Below are positions 38,529 through 46,313 of a DNA stretch of 64,000 nucleotides, piece after piece (the first letter of the stretch is position 1; each line of letters opens with the position of its first letter). This DNA is from Anaerolineales bacterium. Its GTDB lineage: Bacteria > Chloroflexota > Anaerolineae > Anaerolineales > Villigracilaceae. The stretch is from contig JAEURJ010000007.1 of NCBI GenBank assembly GCA_016789305.1, positions 372,001 through 436,000 of the forward strand. Direction: 5' to 3'. The notes beneath the pieces were generated by a model. The model saw only the letters and a program-made list of their open reading frames with translations. It was not told the DNA's origin and did not search any database. The position numbers were made by a program, and so were the translations under genes.

Positions 38529-39017
38529 ATGATCAGCATCCTTGATGAAGCCAAGTTACGTTTGCAAAAAGATTTCATTTCACCATCTCACGAATGGGAT
38601 TATTTAGAATCTCTGATTAAGAAGTCAGAATCTGAACGTTTGCTACTTCTTCAATGGGTGTTTGAAAAATCTCCTGCTTATTGGGACACGAGAGCACGTG
38701 CTGGCATGATTTTGTTTCAAGAAAATGAAATCGAAACCTGGCAAATCATTGGAAAGCTTGTTACAAGTGCCGATCCAGATGATAACGGTACAGCATTAAC
38801 AATATTTGAACGCACAGGCGACCCACGTGGTCTAGAATTGGCTCAAGACTGGCTAAATGATGGAGTGCATCTCGCTACACAGGTCGAAGCAATTAATTTT
38901 CTCAAGAATATTTACCCGGATAGAGTTTGGTCGCGAGTGCAAGCGTTAAGTAATCATGAAGATCCAAACTATCGAAAAACCGCAAAAAAGTTGGCTGATG
39001 AGTTAAAGGCAAGCTAA
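38529..39017 (+). CDS. Cassette 4: helical (HEAT-like) hypothetical protein
   Basis: A 162-residue soluble, almost all-helical protein. Repeated units such as RARAGMILFQENEIETWQII and GTALTIFERTGDPRGLELAQ, about 35 residues long, suggest HEAT/armadillo-like repeats; the family is not recognised. GAAGGGAG lies ten bases before ATG 38529. The TAA stop lies in the attC box AGCTAAC, the complement of the cassette's opening GTTAGCT. Confidence 0.6.
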   Translation: MISILDEAKLRLQKDFISPSHEWDYLESLIKKSESERLLLLQWVFEKSPAYWDTRARAGMILFQENEIETWQIIGKLVTSADPDDNGTALTIFERTGDPRGLELAQDWLNDGVHLATQVEAINFLKNIYPDRVWSRVQALSNHEDPNYRKTAKKLADELKAS

Positions 39018-39161
39018 CACCGCGTGCACTGGACAGGTGGGATTCGTCGCCATTTACAAACATTTTTCTGGCTTCGAGTTTATACTTCTCCCAGGTAGAG
39101 TCCACGCCCGCCCACACGCAGGTATCCCCAAAGAGCGGGGACAAGACGCAAACCTTTAGGT
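39012..39161 (+). repeat. attC site 4 (long type, 150 bp; crossover base altered)
   Basis: Opening box AGCTAAC (39012-39018). The closing box reads TTTAGGT (39155-39161), so the G at the expected crossover (G|TT) is T. The right arm carries the TCCCC-aaagagc-GGGGA hairpin. It may be unable to recombine at its right box. Confidence 0.8.
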
Positions 39162-39212
39162 GTTTCCTTGCAAACTTTAGTCTTGTACAATAATAGTCAA
39201 AAGGAGATATAT

Positions 39213-39497
39213 ATGAGCGACTTGAATTTTAAAAGCGAAGACGAAAAATCGAAAATAATCGCTGAGACGAAAACAAATCACACAATTGTGAGCATTATTT
39301 ATATTGGGATCATAGTATTAATGAGTCCATTTATTCTCTGGTCTTTAGTGTATGGTTATGGGCTTCTAAATGCCGTCTTTTGGGTAATTGGATCTATTAT
39401 TGTTTCTAGAATTCTAATTAATATAAATAATAAGATTGCATACATAGTTTTATTTTCTGCACCAATTGTTGCATCGTTGTTCTTCATTTGGGATTAA
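39213..39497 (+). CDS. Cassette 5: small membrane protein, 94 aa
   Basis: After a charged N-terminus (MSDLNFKSEDEKSKIIAETK), three hydrophobic segments fill the rest (TIVSIIYIGIIVLMSPFILW, GLLNAVFWVIGSIIVSRILI, IAYIVLFSAPIVASLFFIW). No family recognised. AAGGAGAT lies just before ATG 39213; an upstream in-frame ATG at 39168 has no such signal. A 129-base AT-rich stretch separates it from the attC box; I see nothing coding in it apart from a 13-base motif shared with cassettes 8 and 13. Confidence 0.6.
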   Translation: MSDLNFKSEDEKSKIIAETKTNHTIVSIIYIGIIVLMSPFILWSLVYGYGLLNAVFWVIGSIIVSRILININNKIAYIVLFSAPIVASLFFIWD

Positions 39498-39625
39498 ATT
39501 ATTTGGTGTTTTGTCAAGTAATATTTTTGGGTTATTGCAAAAAATCATGTTGTGCGTAAAATCTTGTTGTTTTAGCGATACGGTAATGCTTTTTACAGGC
39601 GGTGAGTCTTGCACAACATAAAAAC

Positions 39626-39776
39626 GCCTAACACAGCGTGTACTGGACGCTGGGGATTCTGGCGACATCTCAAGCAGTTTTCTACGCCTTGTCATTTTTC
39701 TGGCTGGACGGCTTCGCCGTCCCCGCCCCAGCGCAGGTATCCCCAAAGAGCGGGGACAAGACGCAAACCGTTAGCC
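39626..39776 (+). repeat. attC site 5 (long type, 151 bp)
   Basis: Opening box GCCTAAC (39626-39632), closing box GTTAGCC (39770-39776). Arms CGCTGGGG/CCCCAGCG, centre GGACGGCTTCGCCGTCC, and the extra hairpin TCCCC (39740-39744) / GGGGA (39752-39756). Confidence 0.9.
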
Positions 39777-39797
39777 TGTTGGTCATATTGACAAATC

Positions 39798-40571
39798 ATG
39801 AATCAAACAACCATAAAAGATTCAAATTACAAAGGCAGATTGTCGTTCACATTGCGATTAGGTAGTGATCGCCCTTGGTGGCGCGACCTAGACCTAGATG
39901 GACAACCTCTCTATCGTATTGGCAACATCTGTGATACCTGTGAGGCGATGTTTTCAAAATATGAGATTGACAAACTTCCGTTAACGCCTTTGGGTTTATC
40001 AGAAAACCTTCGCTTAGGTCTAACTAATGTCTCCGATGAAATAATTGAAACAGTAAAAGCTATTCTTCCAAACGGAAATTACTTTATCGGCTTATTGAAT
40101 TTTCAACCCGAATTGATTGAGTTTCACAAATCAGATCTTTATCTTTGGGAAAATTGTCAGCCAGCAAAAATACCAAACGAGTGGTTGACTAATTCAGAAA
40201 TAATTAAACCCTGGTGGTATGCCCAGCCCAAAAAAAGCCCTGGCTTTCAAGAAGGGAAACTTTATGAAGCAACTCTTCCCCTGGTCAGCAGAAAGTCTCT
40301 TCATAAAAAAGAAATTGACAAATATGTACCTGATTTCAAAAACAATGTAATAAAACCTACTGCTCTTGCGCTTTCAGTAGTAGATGTAAGATATGTTTCT
40401 GGAAGAGGATTTGACTGGAGGCTTTTACATTTTTTGTTAGACGGACATCACAAAATGATGGCTGCAAGTCAATCTGGTGAACCAATAACAATATTGTCTT
40501 TTCTAAACGTCGACGAGTCTTTTTCTCCGAAAGAAGAATGGATAAAAAAAACGGTAAAGATTCGATATTAA
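39798..40571 (+). CDS. Cassette 6: hypothetical protein with a CxxC motif
   Basis: A 257-residue soluble protein that I do not recognise. It opens with a beta-rich segment (GRLSFTLRLGSDRPWWRDL), then GNICDTCEAMFSKY with a Cys-x-x-Cys pair near residue 45. The middle is rich in Trp and Pro (IIKPWWYAQPKKSPGF), and near the end FDWRLLHFLLDGHHKMMAAS may be functional. No ribosome-binding site precedes ATG 39798. The cassette boxes are exact complements (GTTAGCC at 39770, GGCTAAC at 40596). Confidence 0.6.
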   Translation: MNQTTIKDSNYKGRLSFTLRLGSDRPWWRDLDLDGQPLYRIGNICDTCEAMFSKYEIDKLPLTPLGLSENLRLGLTNVSDEIIETVKAILPNGNYFIGLLNFQPELIEFHKSDLYLWENCQPAKIPNEWLTNSEIIKPWWYAQPKKSPGFQEGKLYEATLPLVSRKSLHKKEIDKYVPDFKNNVIKPTALALSVVDVRYVSGRGFDWRLLHFLLDGHHKMMAASQSGEPITILSFLNVDESFSPKEEWIKKTVKIRY

Positions 40572-40595
40572 AGAAGGCGCCTTTCAAACCACGCA

Positions 40596-40745
40596 GGCTA
40601 ACACCGCGTGCACCTGACATGTGGGAGCCTGTGGCATTTTCGAGTATTTTTCTGGCTTCGAGTTTTTTCTGCTCTGACGGTTTGTCCACGCCCGCCCACA
40701 CGCAGGTATCCCCAAAGAACGGGGACAAGACGCAAACCGTTGGGG
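40596..40745 (+). repeat. attC site 6 (long type, 150 bp)
   Basis: Opening box GGCTAAC (40596-40602), closing box GTTGGGG (40739-40745). The extra hairpin is TCCCC-aaagaac-GGGGA, with one change in the loop. The boxes do not match each other, as expected of a hybrid site between two cassettes. Confidence 0.88.
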
Positions 40746-40788
40746 TCGCATCGTAATAGTTTCGCCTTATCAGGATTGATCAAAACTT

Positions 40789-41232
40789 ATGAGAGCTTTT
40801 GAAATTGTCGAATTCGTAGTAGTGTTGTGTATCGGCTACATAGCCATGTATCTACCTTCGTTCCAGCTGGCGAAAAGCGATAAACTCACTGGAAAAGAAT
40901 TAAGCGAAAAATATCCTGAACACGCATGGATAAAAAGCAATTTCCTGATTCTCTACCTCCTTTGGACTCTGATTTTTGGTTTTATCTTCTATAAGTTAAC
41001 TTCTCAAATCAATTTTGTAAGCCTCATAGGGTGGTTCTTTGCTTGTATTGGCATCTTCATCGGCTCATTTGCGTTTCTTACAGGCGTTTGTTATTTTCCA
41101 ACACGTAGTCCATGGTTACGCTTCGTTGTGGGCGATCATGCCCGCAAAGCAGGTCGAACTCAAGTACTCTGGAGTCTTGGTGTCATCATCGTTGCCAGTG
41201 GCATAGCCTTTTTCGGTCCTGGAAGTTTGTAG
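40789..41232 (+). CDS. Cassette 7: small polytopic membrane protein
   Basis: A 147-residue protein with four hydrophobic helices (IVEFVVVLCIGYIAMYLPSF, FLILYLLWTLIFGFIFYKL, VSLIGWFFACIGIFIGSF, VLWSLGVIIVASGIAFFG) and a basic loop (RFVVGDHARKAGRTQ). No family recognised. The cassette opening GTTGGGG differs from the complement of its closing GCCCAAC by one base. Confidence 0.6.
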   Translation: MRAFEIVEFVVVLCIGYIAMYLPSFQLAKSDKLTGKELSEKYPEHAWIKSNFLILYLLWTLIFGFIFYKLTSQINFVSLIGWFFACIGIFIGSFAFLTGVCYFPTRSPWLRFVVGDHARKAGRTQVLWSLGVIIVASGIAFFGPGSL

Positions 41233-41266
41233 TACCAATTCATGGGCAAAAATTAATGATAAGACC

Positions 41267-41415
41267 GCCCAACACCGCGTGCACTGGACAGGTGGGAGTC
41301 GGTGCGATTTACAAGCATTTTTCCAGATTCGAGTTTATACTGCTCGCAGGCAGAGTCCACGCCCGCCTAGCGCGGGTATCCACAAAGAGCGGGGACAAGA
41401 CGCAAACCGTTGGCA
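41267..41415 (+). repeat. attC site 7 (long type, 149 bp)
   Basis: Opening box GCCCAAC (41267-41273), closing box GTTGGCA (41409-41415). The extra hairpin has one mismatch (TCCAC against GGGGA). Confidence 0.87.
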
Positions 41416-41436
41416 CACCCGTTGCAAAATAAGCAC

Positions 41437-41465
41437 TTGAAAAATCCAGCAAAAAGGTGTATCTT
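41437..41465 (+). promoter_or_regulatory. Promoter inside the MazEF cassette
   Basis: TTGAAA (41437-41442) and TATCTT (41460-41465) are 17 bases apart, with AGGAG before mazE 20-odd bases further on. The toxin-antitoxin cassette therefore seems to carry its own promoter and would not depend on an array promoter. Confidence 0.6.
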
Positions 41466-41494
41466 TGTTGTAGAAACAGACAGGAGATAACCTT

Positions 41495-41737
41495 ATGCTC
41501 ACAAAAGTTCAGAAATGGGGCAATAGTCTTGCCCTCCGAATACCCAAAGCCTTTGCAGTTGATGCTCAATTAGAAAATGATTCCTTCGTAGAAATAAGCA
41601 TCGTGAAAGGCAAAATTATTATCACGCCCATTCCAGCACCCATTTGGACACTTGACGAATTACTTGCAGGTATCACAAAAGATAACCTTCACAATGAAGT
41701 TGATACGGGATTTGCCGCAGGAAACGAGTTTTGGTAA
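41495..41737 (+). CDS. mazE: Cassette 8: MazE-type antitoxin
   Basis: An 80-residue AbrB/MazE-fold antitoxin: MLTKVQKWGNSLALRIPKAF, the swapped-hairpin DNA-binding half, then a flexible acidic tail ending EVDTGFAAGNEFW that would bind the toxin. AGGAG lies upstream (GACAGGAGATAACC). The toxin gene begins four bases after its stop. The pair would repress its own promoter through MazE. Confidence 0.9.
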   Translation: MLTKVQKWGNSLALRIPKAFAVDAQLENDSFVEISIVKGKIIITPIPAPIWTLDELLAGITKDNLHNEVDTGFAAGNEFW

Positions 41738-41741
41738 ACCT

Positions 41742-42092
41742 ATGGCGTATATTCCTGATAGCGGCGACATTGTTTGGATTATGTTTAATCCACAAGCAGG
41801 ACATGAGCAAGCAGGTCATAGACCAGCATTGGTTTTGTCCCCGAAAGCATATAACGGTAAAGTTGGATTAGCAATCCTCTGCCCCATCACAAGCCAAGTC
41901 AAAGGGTATCCGTTTGAAGTTTTAATACCTGAAGGTCTGGAAGCAAAAGGCGCGATTCTATCTGACCAAGTAAAAAGCCTTGATTGGAAAGCAAGGAAAG
42001 CACAGTTTAGTTGCAAGTTGCCACCCGAACAATTCAATGAAGTCGTCAAGAAATTAAGTACCTTAATTCGTGAGCAACTTCAAAGCATGTAG
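41742..42092 (+). CDS. mazF: Cassette 8: MazF/PemK-type toxin ribonuclease
   Basis: A 116-residue MazF-family endoribonuclease: YIPDSGDIVWIMFNPQAGHE, HRPALVLSPKAYN, LCPITSQVKGYPFEV, and GAILSDQVKSLDWKARKA. The usual Arg/Thr active-site pair (HRP and PITS) is present. ATG 41742 is chosen because the product then starts like known MazF; an upstream in-frame ATG at 41652 would overlap mazE with unrelated residues. Such cassettes often stabilise arrays against loss. It is followed directly by the 13-base shared motif and attC 8. Confidence 0.92.
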   Translation: MAYIPDSGDIVWIMFNPQAGHEQAGHRPALVLSPKAYNGKVGLAILCPITSQVKGYPFEVLIPEGLEAKGAILSDQVKSLDWKARKAQFSCKLPPEQFNEVVKKLSTLIREQLQSM

Positions 42093-42112
42093 AGTCTTGC
42101 ACAATAAAAGCG

Positions 42113-42263
42113 TGTCAAAAAAAGCGTGCGCCTGATGCTGGGGAGTCTGCGCACATCCCAGTCAGTTTCCTACGCCTTAGCATTTTTCTGGTTGGACGGC
42201 TTCGCCGTCCCCGCCTAGCGCGGGTATCCCCAAAGAGCGGGGACAAGACGCAAATCGTTGGGC
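42113..42263 (+). repeat. attC site 8 (long type, degenerate opening box)
   Basis: The opening box is TGTCAAA (42113-42119), two changes from the complement of the cassette's start (GTTGGCA); the closing box is GTTGGGC (42257-42263). The GGACGGCTTCGCCGTCC centre and the TCCCC/GGGGA hairpin are intact. The left box has lost its AAC, so recombination may be impaired. Confidence 0.82.
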
Positions 42264-42282
42264 GGCTTCCGAGTCTATCAAG

Positions 42283-43080
42283 ATGATAAATCAACGCATT
42301 CCAAAACCTATTCGTCCTATCTTGGAAAATTATGTTCTTCTAACGAACAAAGAATTACCCGATTTAATTGGCGGTTTTTATATCGTTGGTTCAATCGCTT
42401 TGGACGGTTTCAACGAACAATATAGCGATATTGATTTTGTCGCCGTTCTCAATCGAAAAGCAAATCAAGCAGACATCGAACAACTTGCCATAATCCACAA
42501 GAGTATCGAGAAGGATCTCCCTACATGGAAATTATCTGGTTGCTATATCCAGACCCGCGATTTAGGTCATTTTGAAAATGAGATTGCTCCGCATCCTTAT
42601 TATCACGATGGCAAATTTCACGAAAAAGGATATTTTGAAATTAATCCCATCACCTGGTGGACAATGAAAAATCACGGGATAGCAGTTACAGGTCAGGAGC
42701 CTGCCGAATTACCATTCACCGTTGATTGGAATTTGCTTATTGCCAGAATGAAAGACAATCTAAATTCTTATTGGGTCAGTTGGACAAACCGTATTGATGG
42801 TTTTCTTGCCATGCTATCAGATTGGGGGATTCAATGGACAGTATTAGGTGTATTACGGCAATACTATACATTTCGAGAAAACTCAATAACAACAAAAACA
42901 AACGCAGGGGAATACGCTCTTGCATGCTTGCCAAGTCATTGGCATTCTATAATTCAAGAAGCAATTAACATTCGAGAAGGCAAAAAGAAATCTCTTTATC
43001 GGTCAAAAGTTTCCAGGATGATGACCGCAGTCAAATTCTTAAGATATGTTATTCAAAAAAGCAATGCTGAGTTCCAATAA
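42283..43080 (+). CDS. Cassette 9: nucleotidyltransferase with DUF4111 (AadA-like)
   Basis: A 265-residue protein. The nucleotidyltransferase motif GFYIVGSIALDGFNEQYSDI continues with DFVAVL (GS then DxD, residues about 32-55). The C-terminal part (WTVLGVLRQYYTFRENS, TKTNAGEYALACLPSHWHSI) matches the DUF4111 region of AadA-type aminoglycoside adenylyltransferases. It may adenylylate an aminoglycoside or another small molecule. AadA genes are classic integron cargo, but this one is distant, so resistance is not established. No ribosome-binding site is evident. Confidence 0.82.
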   Translation: MINQRIPKPIRPILENYVLLTNKELPDLIGGFYIVGSIALDGFNEQYSDIDFVAVLNRKANQADIEQLAIIHKSIEKDLPTWKLSGCYIQTRDLGHFENEIAPHPYYHDGKFHEKGYFEINPITWWTMKNHGIAVTGQEPAELPFTVDWNLLIARMKDNLNSYWVSWTNRIDGFLAMLSDWGIQWTVLGVLRQYYTFRENSITTKTNAGEYALACLPSHWHSIIQEAINIREGKKKSLYRSKVSRMMTAVKFLRYVIQKSNAEFQ

Positions 43081-43085
43081 CCGCC

Positions 43086-43225
43086 AGCCAACAAAGCTTG
43101 CGGGAGTCTGGCGCGATTCCAAGCCTTTTTCTACGCCTTATCATTTTTTCAGTCGGACGGCGTCCCACCGCCCGACCCAGCGCAGGTATCCCCAAAGGGC
43201 GGGGACAAGACGCAAACCGCTGGGC
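43086..43225 (+). repeat. attC site 9 (long type, left arm shortened, 140 bp)
   Basis: Opening box AGCCAAC (43086-43092), closing box GCTGGGC (43219-43225) with C in place of the first T after the crossover G. The left arm has lost about a dozen bases (AAAGCTTGCGGGAGTCTGG). The TCCCC/GGGGA hairpin is kept. Probably non-functional. Confidence 0.8.
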
Positions 43226-43338
43226 GGCTGGTACATTTGATGATATGTCATGGATGCGTAAAGCAAGATCTTGTTTTGGTTATAGAAATTTGCCATCAGT
43301 AAAAGATTTGTATTCACCAAACGATTGAAGGAAACATT

Positions 43339-43815
43339 ATGACTGCTAACCTCGCTTCATATTTTCAACAGACTATTCTATGGATGATTCTGTTCAGCCT
43401 ACTCATGTTTGGAATAATCATTTATTTACGAATCGCGGCCAGTGCAGTCAAAAACTGGGTATCTGTGCCAGGGAAAGTCACAACTTCCAGGGTATCTTAC
43501 GAGAGTTCTGCCGACAAAACTGGCGGGACCCCTTTCGTTACCTATGTTTATGAGGTTGACGGAAAAATTTACAAAGAAGGCAGCATTTCTCCAGGCATCT
43601 TTACTCTTTCGGATAAAACAAATGCTGAAAGAGTTGTTGCGCGTTATCCCAGAGGATCTGTGGTCACTGTCTACTACAACCCAAAGAATCCTTCGCAGGC
43701 TGTTCTAGAGAAAAACTCACAAGCACAAATTGGGGGTATATATGGTGTCTTGGTTTTGGGAAATCTACTCATACCTTTTGCTGTGTTTTTATTTAATACT
43801 ATCTTCAAACGTTAA
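43339..43815 (+). CDS. Cassette 10: DUF3592-family membrane protein
   Basis: A 158-residue protein with an N-terminal helix (WMILFSLLMFGIIIYLRIAA), an extracytoplasmic beta domain typical of DUF3592 (SVPGKVTTSRVSYE, FVTYVYEVDGKIYKEGS, VTVYYNPKNPSQAVLE) and a C-terminal helix (GIYGVLVLGNLLIPFAVFLF). The function of DUF3592 is unknown. AAGGA lies before ATG 43339. The 113 bases between the opening box and the gene contain nothing I can assign. Confidence 0.82.
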   Translation: MTANLASYFQQTILWMILFSLLMFGIIIYLRIAASAVKNWVSVPGKVTTSRVSYESSADKTGGTPFVTYVYEVDGKIYKEGSISPGIFTLSDKTNAERVVARYPRGSVVTVYYNPKNPSQAVLEKNSQAQIGGIYGVLVLGNLLIPFAVFLFNTIFKR

Positions 43816-43842
43816 TAGGATAAAGTTCGATTGAAAAACACC

Positions 43843-44020
43843 GGCCAACAAAGAGTGCGCCCGACGTGTGGGAGTCTGCGCGATTTACAGGTTTTTTCCC
43901 TGGAAGTCCCCTAGGACAGGCTGGCTTCGGGATTTTTCTACATCTCAAGCCTTGTCCATACCCGCCCACACGCAGGTATTCCCGTGAAGATCACACGGGA
44001 CGAGCCGCACACCGTTAGGC
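43843..44020 (+). repeat. attC site 10 (long type, 178 bp, covarying hairpin)
   Basis: Opening box GGCCAAC (43843-43849), closing box GTTAGGC (44014-44020). The extra hairpin is TCCCGTG (43980-43986) / CACGGGA (43994-44000) with a seven-base loop: a different sequence but the same structure as other sites. The centre is longer by about 25 bases. Confidence 0.85.
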
Positions 44021-44059
44021 GCACCATAGATCGTTACGAAAGCGAAGGAGTCTACTAAC

Positions 44060-44563
44060 ATGACAGAGCTAACCTCATCACAAAAGGAAACATTGGCGCT
44101 TTTCACATTAGGAGCGGAGAGGCTCGAAATGGCTGTCACAGGTCTGTCGGAGAAAGAACTTGATTATTCCTGGGCATCAGGCGGGTGGACAATCCGACAA
44201 ATCGTACATCATATCGCCGATGACGGCGATGCTTGGGCAATGCCCTTCAAGAAAGCCCTGGCCTCACCTGGCGTACCTATTCGATTTGAGGGATTCCCGG
44301 GTAACGAAGCCTGGGCAGAAAAGTTAGCCTTCGACAAACGTCCGATCCAGACTGCCATGACACTCATCAAATCGCACCGGAAACTCATCAAAGAACTTGC
44401 CGAATACTTTTCAGATGCCTGGGACCAGTACGTGATAATTGTCGATAGCCAAGGGCAGGAAATACAACGAGTCAGTGCAGAGCAAATTATCCGCATGGTG
44501 GGTGAACATTTGATTGAACATACCATCGCTATTGAGGCCATCAAACGGCAGTATGGTTTTTAG
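44060..44563 (+). CDS. Cassette 11: DinB/YfiT-like metalloprotein
   Basis: A 167-residue four-helix protein of the DinB superfamily. The metal-binding histidines fit IRQIVHHIADDGD (His 50/51) and GEHLIEHTIAIEAIKRQYGF (His 150, 154). Such proteins are often thiol-dependent S-transferases or putative hydrolases. GAAGGAG at 44046-44052 precedes ATG 44060. The cassette boxes are exact complements (GTTAGGC at 44014, GCCTAAC at 44732), but the site at its end is short. Confidence 0.8.
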   Translation: MTELTSSQKETLALFTLGAERLEMAVTGLSEKELDYSWASGGWTIRQIVHHIADDGDAWAMPFKKALASPGVPIRFEGFPGNEAWAEKLAFDKRPIQTAMTLIKSHRKLIKELAEYFSDAWDQYVIIVDSQGQEIQRVSAEQIIRMVGEHLIEHTIAIEAIKRQYGF

Positions 44564-44922
44564 TCATCCTTTTGAGTCGGCGCGGCGCTGTTTGGGAAAC
44601 GAAGTGGAAAGAGCATTTTTGTGGCGGGTTCCTGCGGCGCGGGGCGATTGTCTGGTTTTGGCGTAGGGTTGTGGTTAATCTTCTGGGTGGCTGACCTTCG
44701 CGGGTTTAGGTCAAAGGCGTCAGTCAAAATCGCCTAACAGGGCTTGCACTTGGATGTGTTGCCACATTCCGTTTAGGAGCCTTTTTTCCGCTCGAAGGTT
44801 TGGTTCTGTTTCGCGGGCTGGTTCTCGCGGAAACACACCTCGAATTCTGGTGGAACAAACTCAGAATAGGGAATAAAATCAAGGCGAATTACCATCACAC
44901 ATGAAAGAGGAGGCAAACTCGT
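44564..44922 (+). other. Non-coding stretch containing the short attC 11
   Basis: No gene is supported in these 359 bases. The first 150 bases are GC-rich (CGCGGCGCTG, TGCGGCGCGGGGCG) and unlike other cassettes. GCCTAAC at 44732-44738 marks attC 11. After it come Gly/Trp-coding-like bases of uncertain origin, then the ribosome-binding site for the next gene. Confidence 0.5.
44732..44778 (+). repeat. attC site 11 (short/degenerate, about 47 bp)
   Basis: The opening box GCCTAAC (44732-44738) exactly complements the DinB cassette's start. A right partner may be GTTTAGG (44771-44777). Between them GGATGTG and CACATTCC form a small hairpin. It lacks the long arms and the extra hairpin of the other sites, so it is a remnant or a different attC type. 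Confidence 0.5.
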
Positions 44923-45528
44923 TTGCTGATGAATAAGAAATCTGAAGACCATATGGAACTTGAGCGCTTGCTTTACTTCAGTGATGCTGTATTCGCAATC
45001 GCCATTACGTTGCTAGCCTTGGAACTCAAAGTGCCAGCCCATGAAACAGTATCGAACGAAATGGAATTTAGGCGTGCTCTGCTGGCGATGCTTCCGACTG
45101 TCATCGGCTTTACTTCTTCTTTCATTTTAATTGGTCAAACCTGGATTGAGCATCATCGAATTGGCAAGCTTCTTATAGGAGTCAACCGCAGTATTCTGTG
45201 GCGGAACCTTGGCCTGCTCTTTTTTGTGGCAATCATGCCCTTCACAACAGCCCTGGTGAGTGAATACTTTGCCTCCCCAACCGCACTCTCAGTTTATGCA
45301 GCCTGTTTTAGTTGTTTAGGGCTTTGCAAGGTCGGACTTTGGCGGTATGCACAGAATAGCGGCTTGATTAAAGGCGACCAACAGGAGGTGCGCGAGATTA
45401 GTCGTCGCATCTGGGCCTCGCCCATCGTGTCACTTGGCGTATTGGTGCTGGCAATGGTTGGAATTCCCTACGTTTATTTCGGTTTCCTATTGATCCCCTT
45501 GGTTGCCAGCCTGCTAAGCAGGTCATAA
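44923..45528 (+). CDS. Cassette 12: TMEM175-like (DUF1211) potassium channel subunit
   Basis: A 201-residue membrane protein with about five or six helices. Near the N-terminus it has ERLLYFSDAVFAIAITLLAL, the hallmark first helix of bacterial TMEM175 channels, followed by MLPTVIGFTSSFILIGQTWI. These channels conduct K+ as tetramers. TTG 44923 is nine bases after GAGGAGG; ATG 44929 is the alternative. It ends 12 bases before the attC box. Confidence 0.85.
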   Translation: MLMNKKSEDHMELERLLYFSDAVFAIAITLLALELKVPAHETVSNEMEFRRALLAMLPTVIGFTSSFILIGQTWIEHHRIGKLLIGVNRSILWRNLGLLFFVAIMPFTTALVSEYFASPTALSVYAACFSCLGLCKVGLWRYAQNSGLIKGDQQEVREISRRIWASPIVSLGVLVLAMVGIPYVYFGFLLIPLVASLLSRS

Positions 45529-45540
45529 CCAGAATTCAGC

Positions 45541-45688
45541 GCCTAACTCAGCGCGCACTGGACGCTGGGGACTCTGCGCGTTTTTCGGCGGTTTCTTTGC
45601 ATCAGCCTTTTCCGTTTGGACGGCTTCGCCGTCCCTGCCCCAGCGCAAGTATCCCCAAAGAGCGTGGACAAGACGCAAACCGTTGGGC
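45541..45688 (+). repeat. attC site 12 (long type, 148 bp)
   Basis: Opening box GCCTAAC (45541-45547), closing box GTTGGGC (45682-45688). The GGACGGCTTCGCCGTCC centre is present. The hairpin is TCCCC against GTGGA, with one mismatch. Confidence 0.88.
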
Positions 45689-45712
45689 AGTCAACCAAAA
45701 GGAGTTAGTTAC

Positions 45713-46285
45713 ATGCCTGTTCCATATTGGGAAATTATTTGTATATGCTGGGCTGTATTCTGGAGTTATTGGACTATCCGAGAACTTCGATGGCACCGCT
45801 CAAAGCGTAAAGTTGCTCTTACTTTCACAGTATTCAACAGCGGTCTGCTCTATCTGGGTTTTATTATGGTTTTGTTGGGCCGCAGTGTTCCCAGTTGGCT
45901 TGGTCTGCTTTTATTACCTCAAGCCATCCCCATTCAAATTTTGGGAACGGTCTTCGCCATTGCGGGCGTTGGTTTCGCAATTTGGTCTCGGCAGTCGCTC
46001 AGCAGCAATTGGAGCCGCAATGTGGCTATCCTGGAAAATCAGCAATTCATCCATAGTGGACCCTACACAATCGTGCGGCACCCCATCTATACAGGTATTC
46101 TGCTCGCCCTGTTAGGTTCAACGCTCGTATCCTCAACGCTCGGAAATCTTCTTGGCTTCATTTTCGCAATGATTTCTCTTTGGCAAAAGGCTCGTACGGA
46201 GGAAAAACTCCTGATTACTGAATTCGGTCAGCAGTATGCCGATTATCAGCGTGATGTGAGGTTTTTGATTCCATTAATCTATTAA
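45713..46285 (+). CDS. Cassette 13: isoprenylcysteine carboxyl methyltransferase-like membrane protein
   Basis: A 190-residue membrane methyltransferase of the ICMT/PEMT type. Motifs: SGPYTIVRHPIYTGILLALL (SAM-binding RHPxY) and EEKLLITEFGQQYADYQRDV near the C-terminus. Four or five helices precede them. In bacteria these enzymes methylate phospholipids or small hydrophobic compounds. AAAAGGAG (45697-45704) precedes ATG 45713. The cassette boxes are exact complements (GTTGGGC and GCCCAAC). Confidence 0.87.
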   Translation: MPVPYWEIICICWAVFWSYWTIRELRWHRSKRKVALTFTVFNSGLLYLGFIMVLLGRSVPSWLGLLLLPQAIPIQILGTVFAIAGVGFAIWSRQSLSSNWSRNVAILENQQFIHSGPYTIVRHPIYTGILLALLGSTLVSSTLGNLLGFIFAMISLWQKARTEEKLLITEFGQQYADYQRDVRFLIPLIY

Positions 46286-46313
46286 CATATAAAGAGTCTT
46301 GTGATCAAAAACT

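Noticed and set aside
41652..41741. Longer MazF start overlapping mazE
   Set aside because: The extra residues are unlike MazF, and ATG 41742 gives the standard N-terminus four bases after mazE.
44564..44731. GC-rich stretch as a second attC for the DinB cassette
   Set aside because: I could not find a matching box pair or complementary arms in it.
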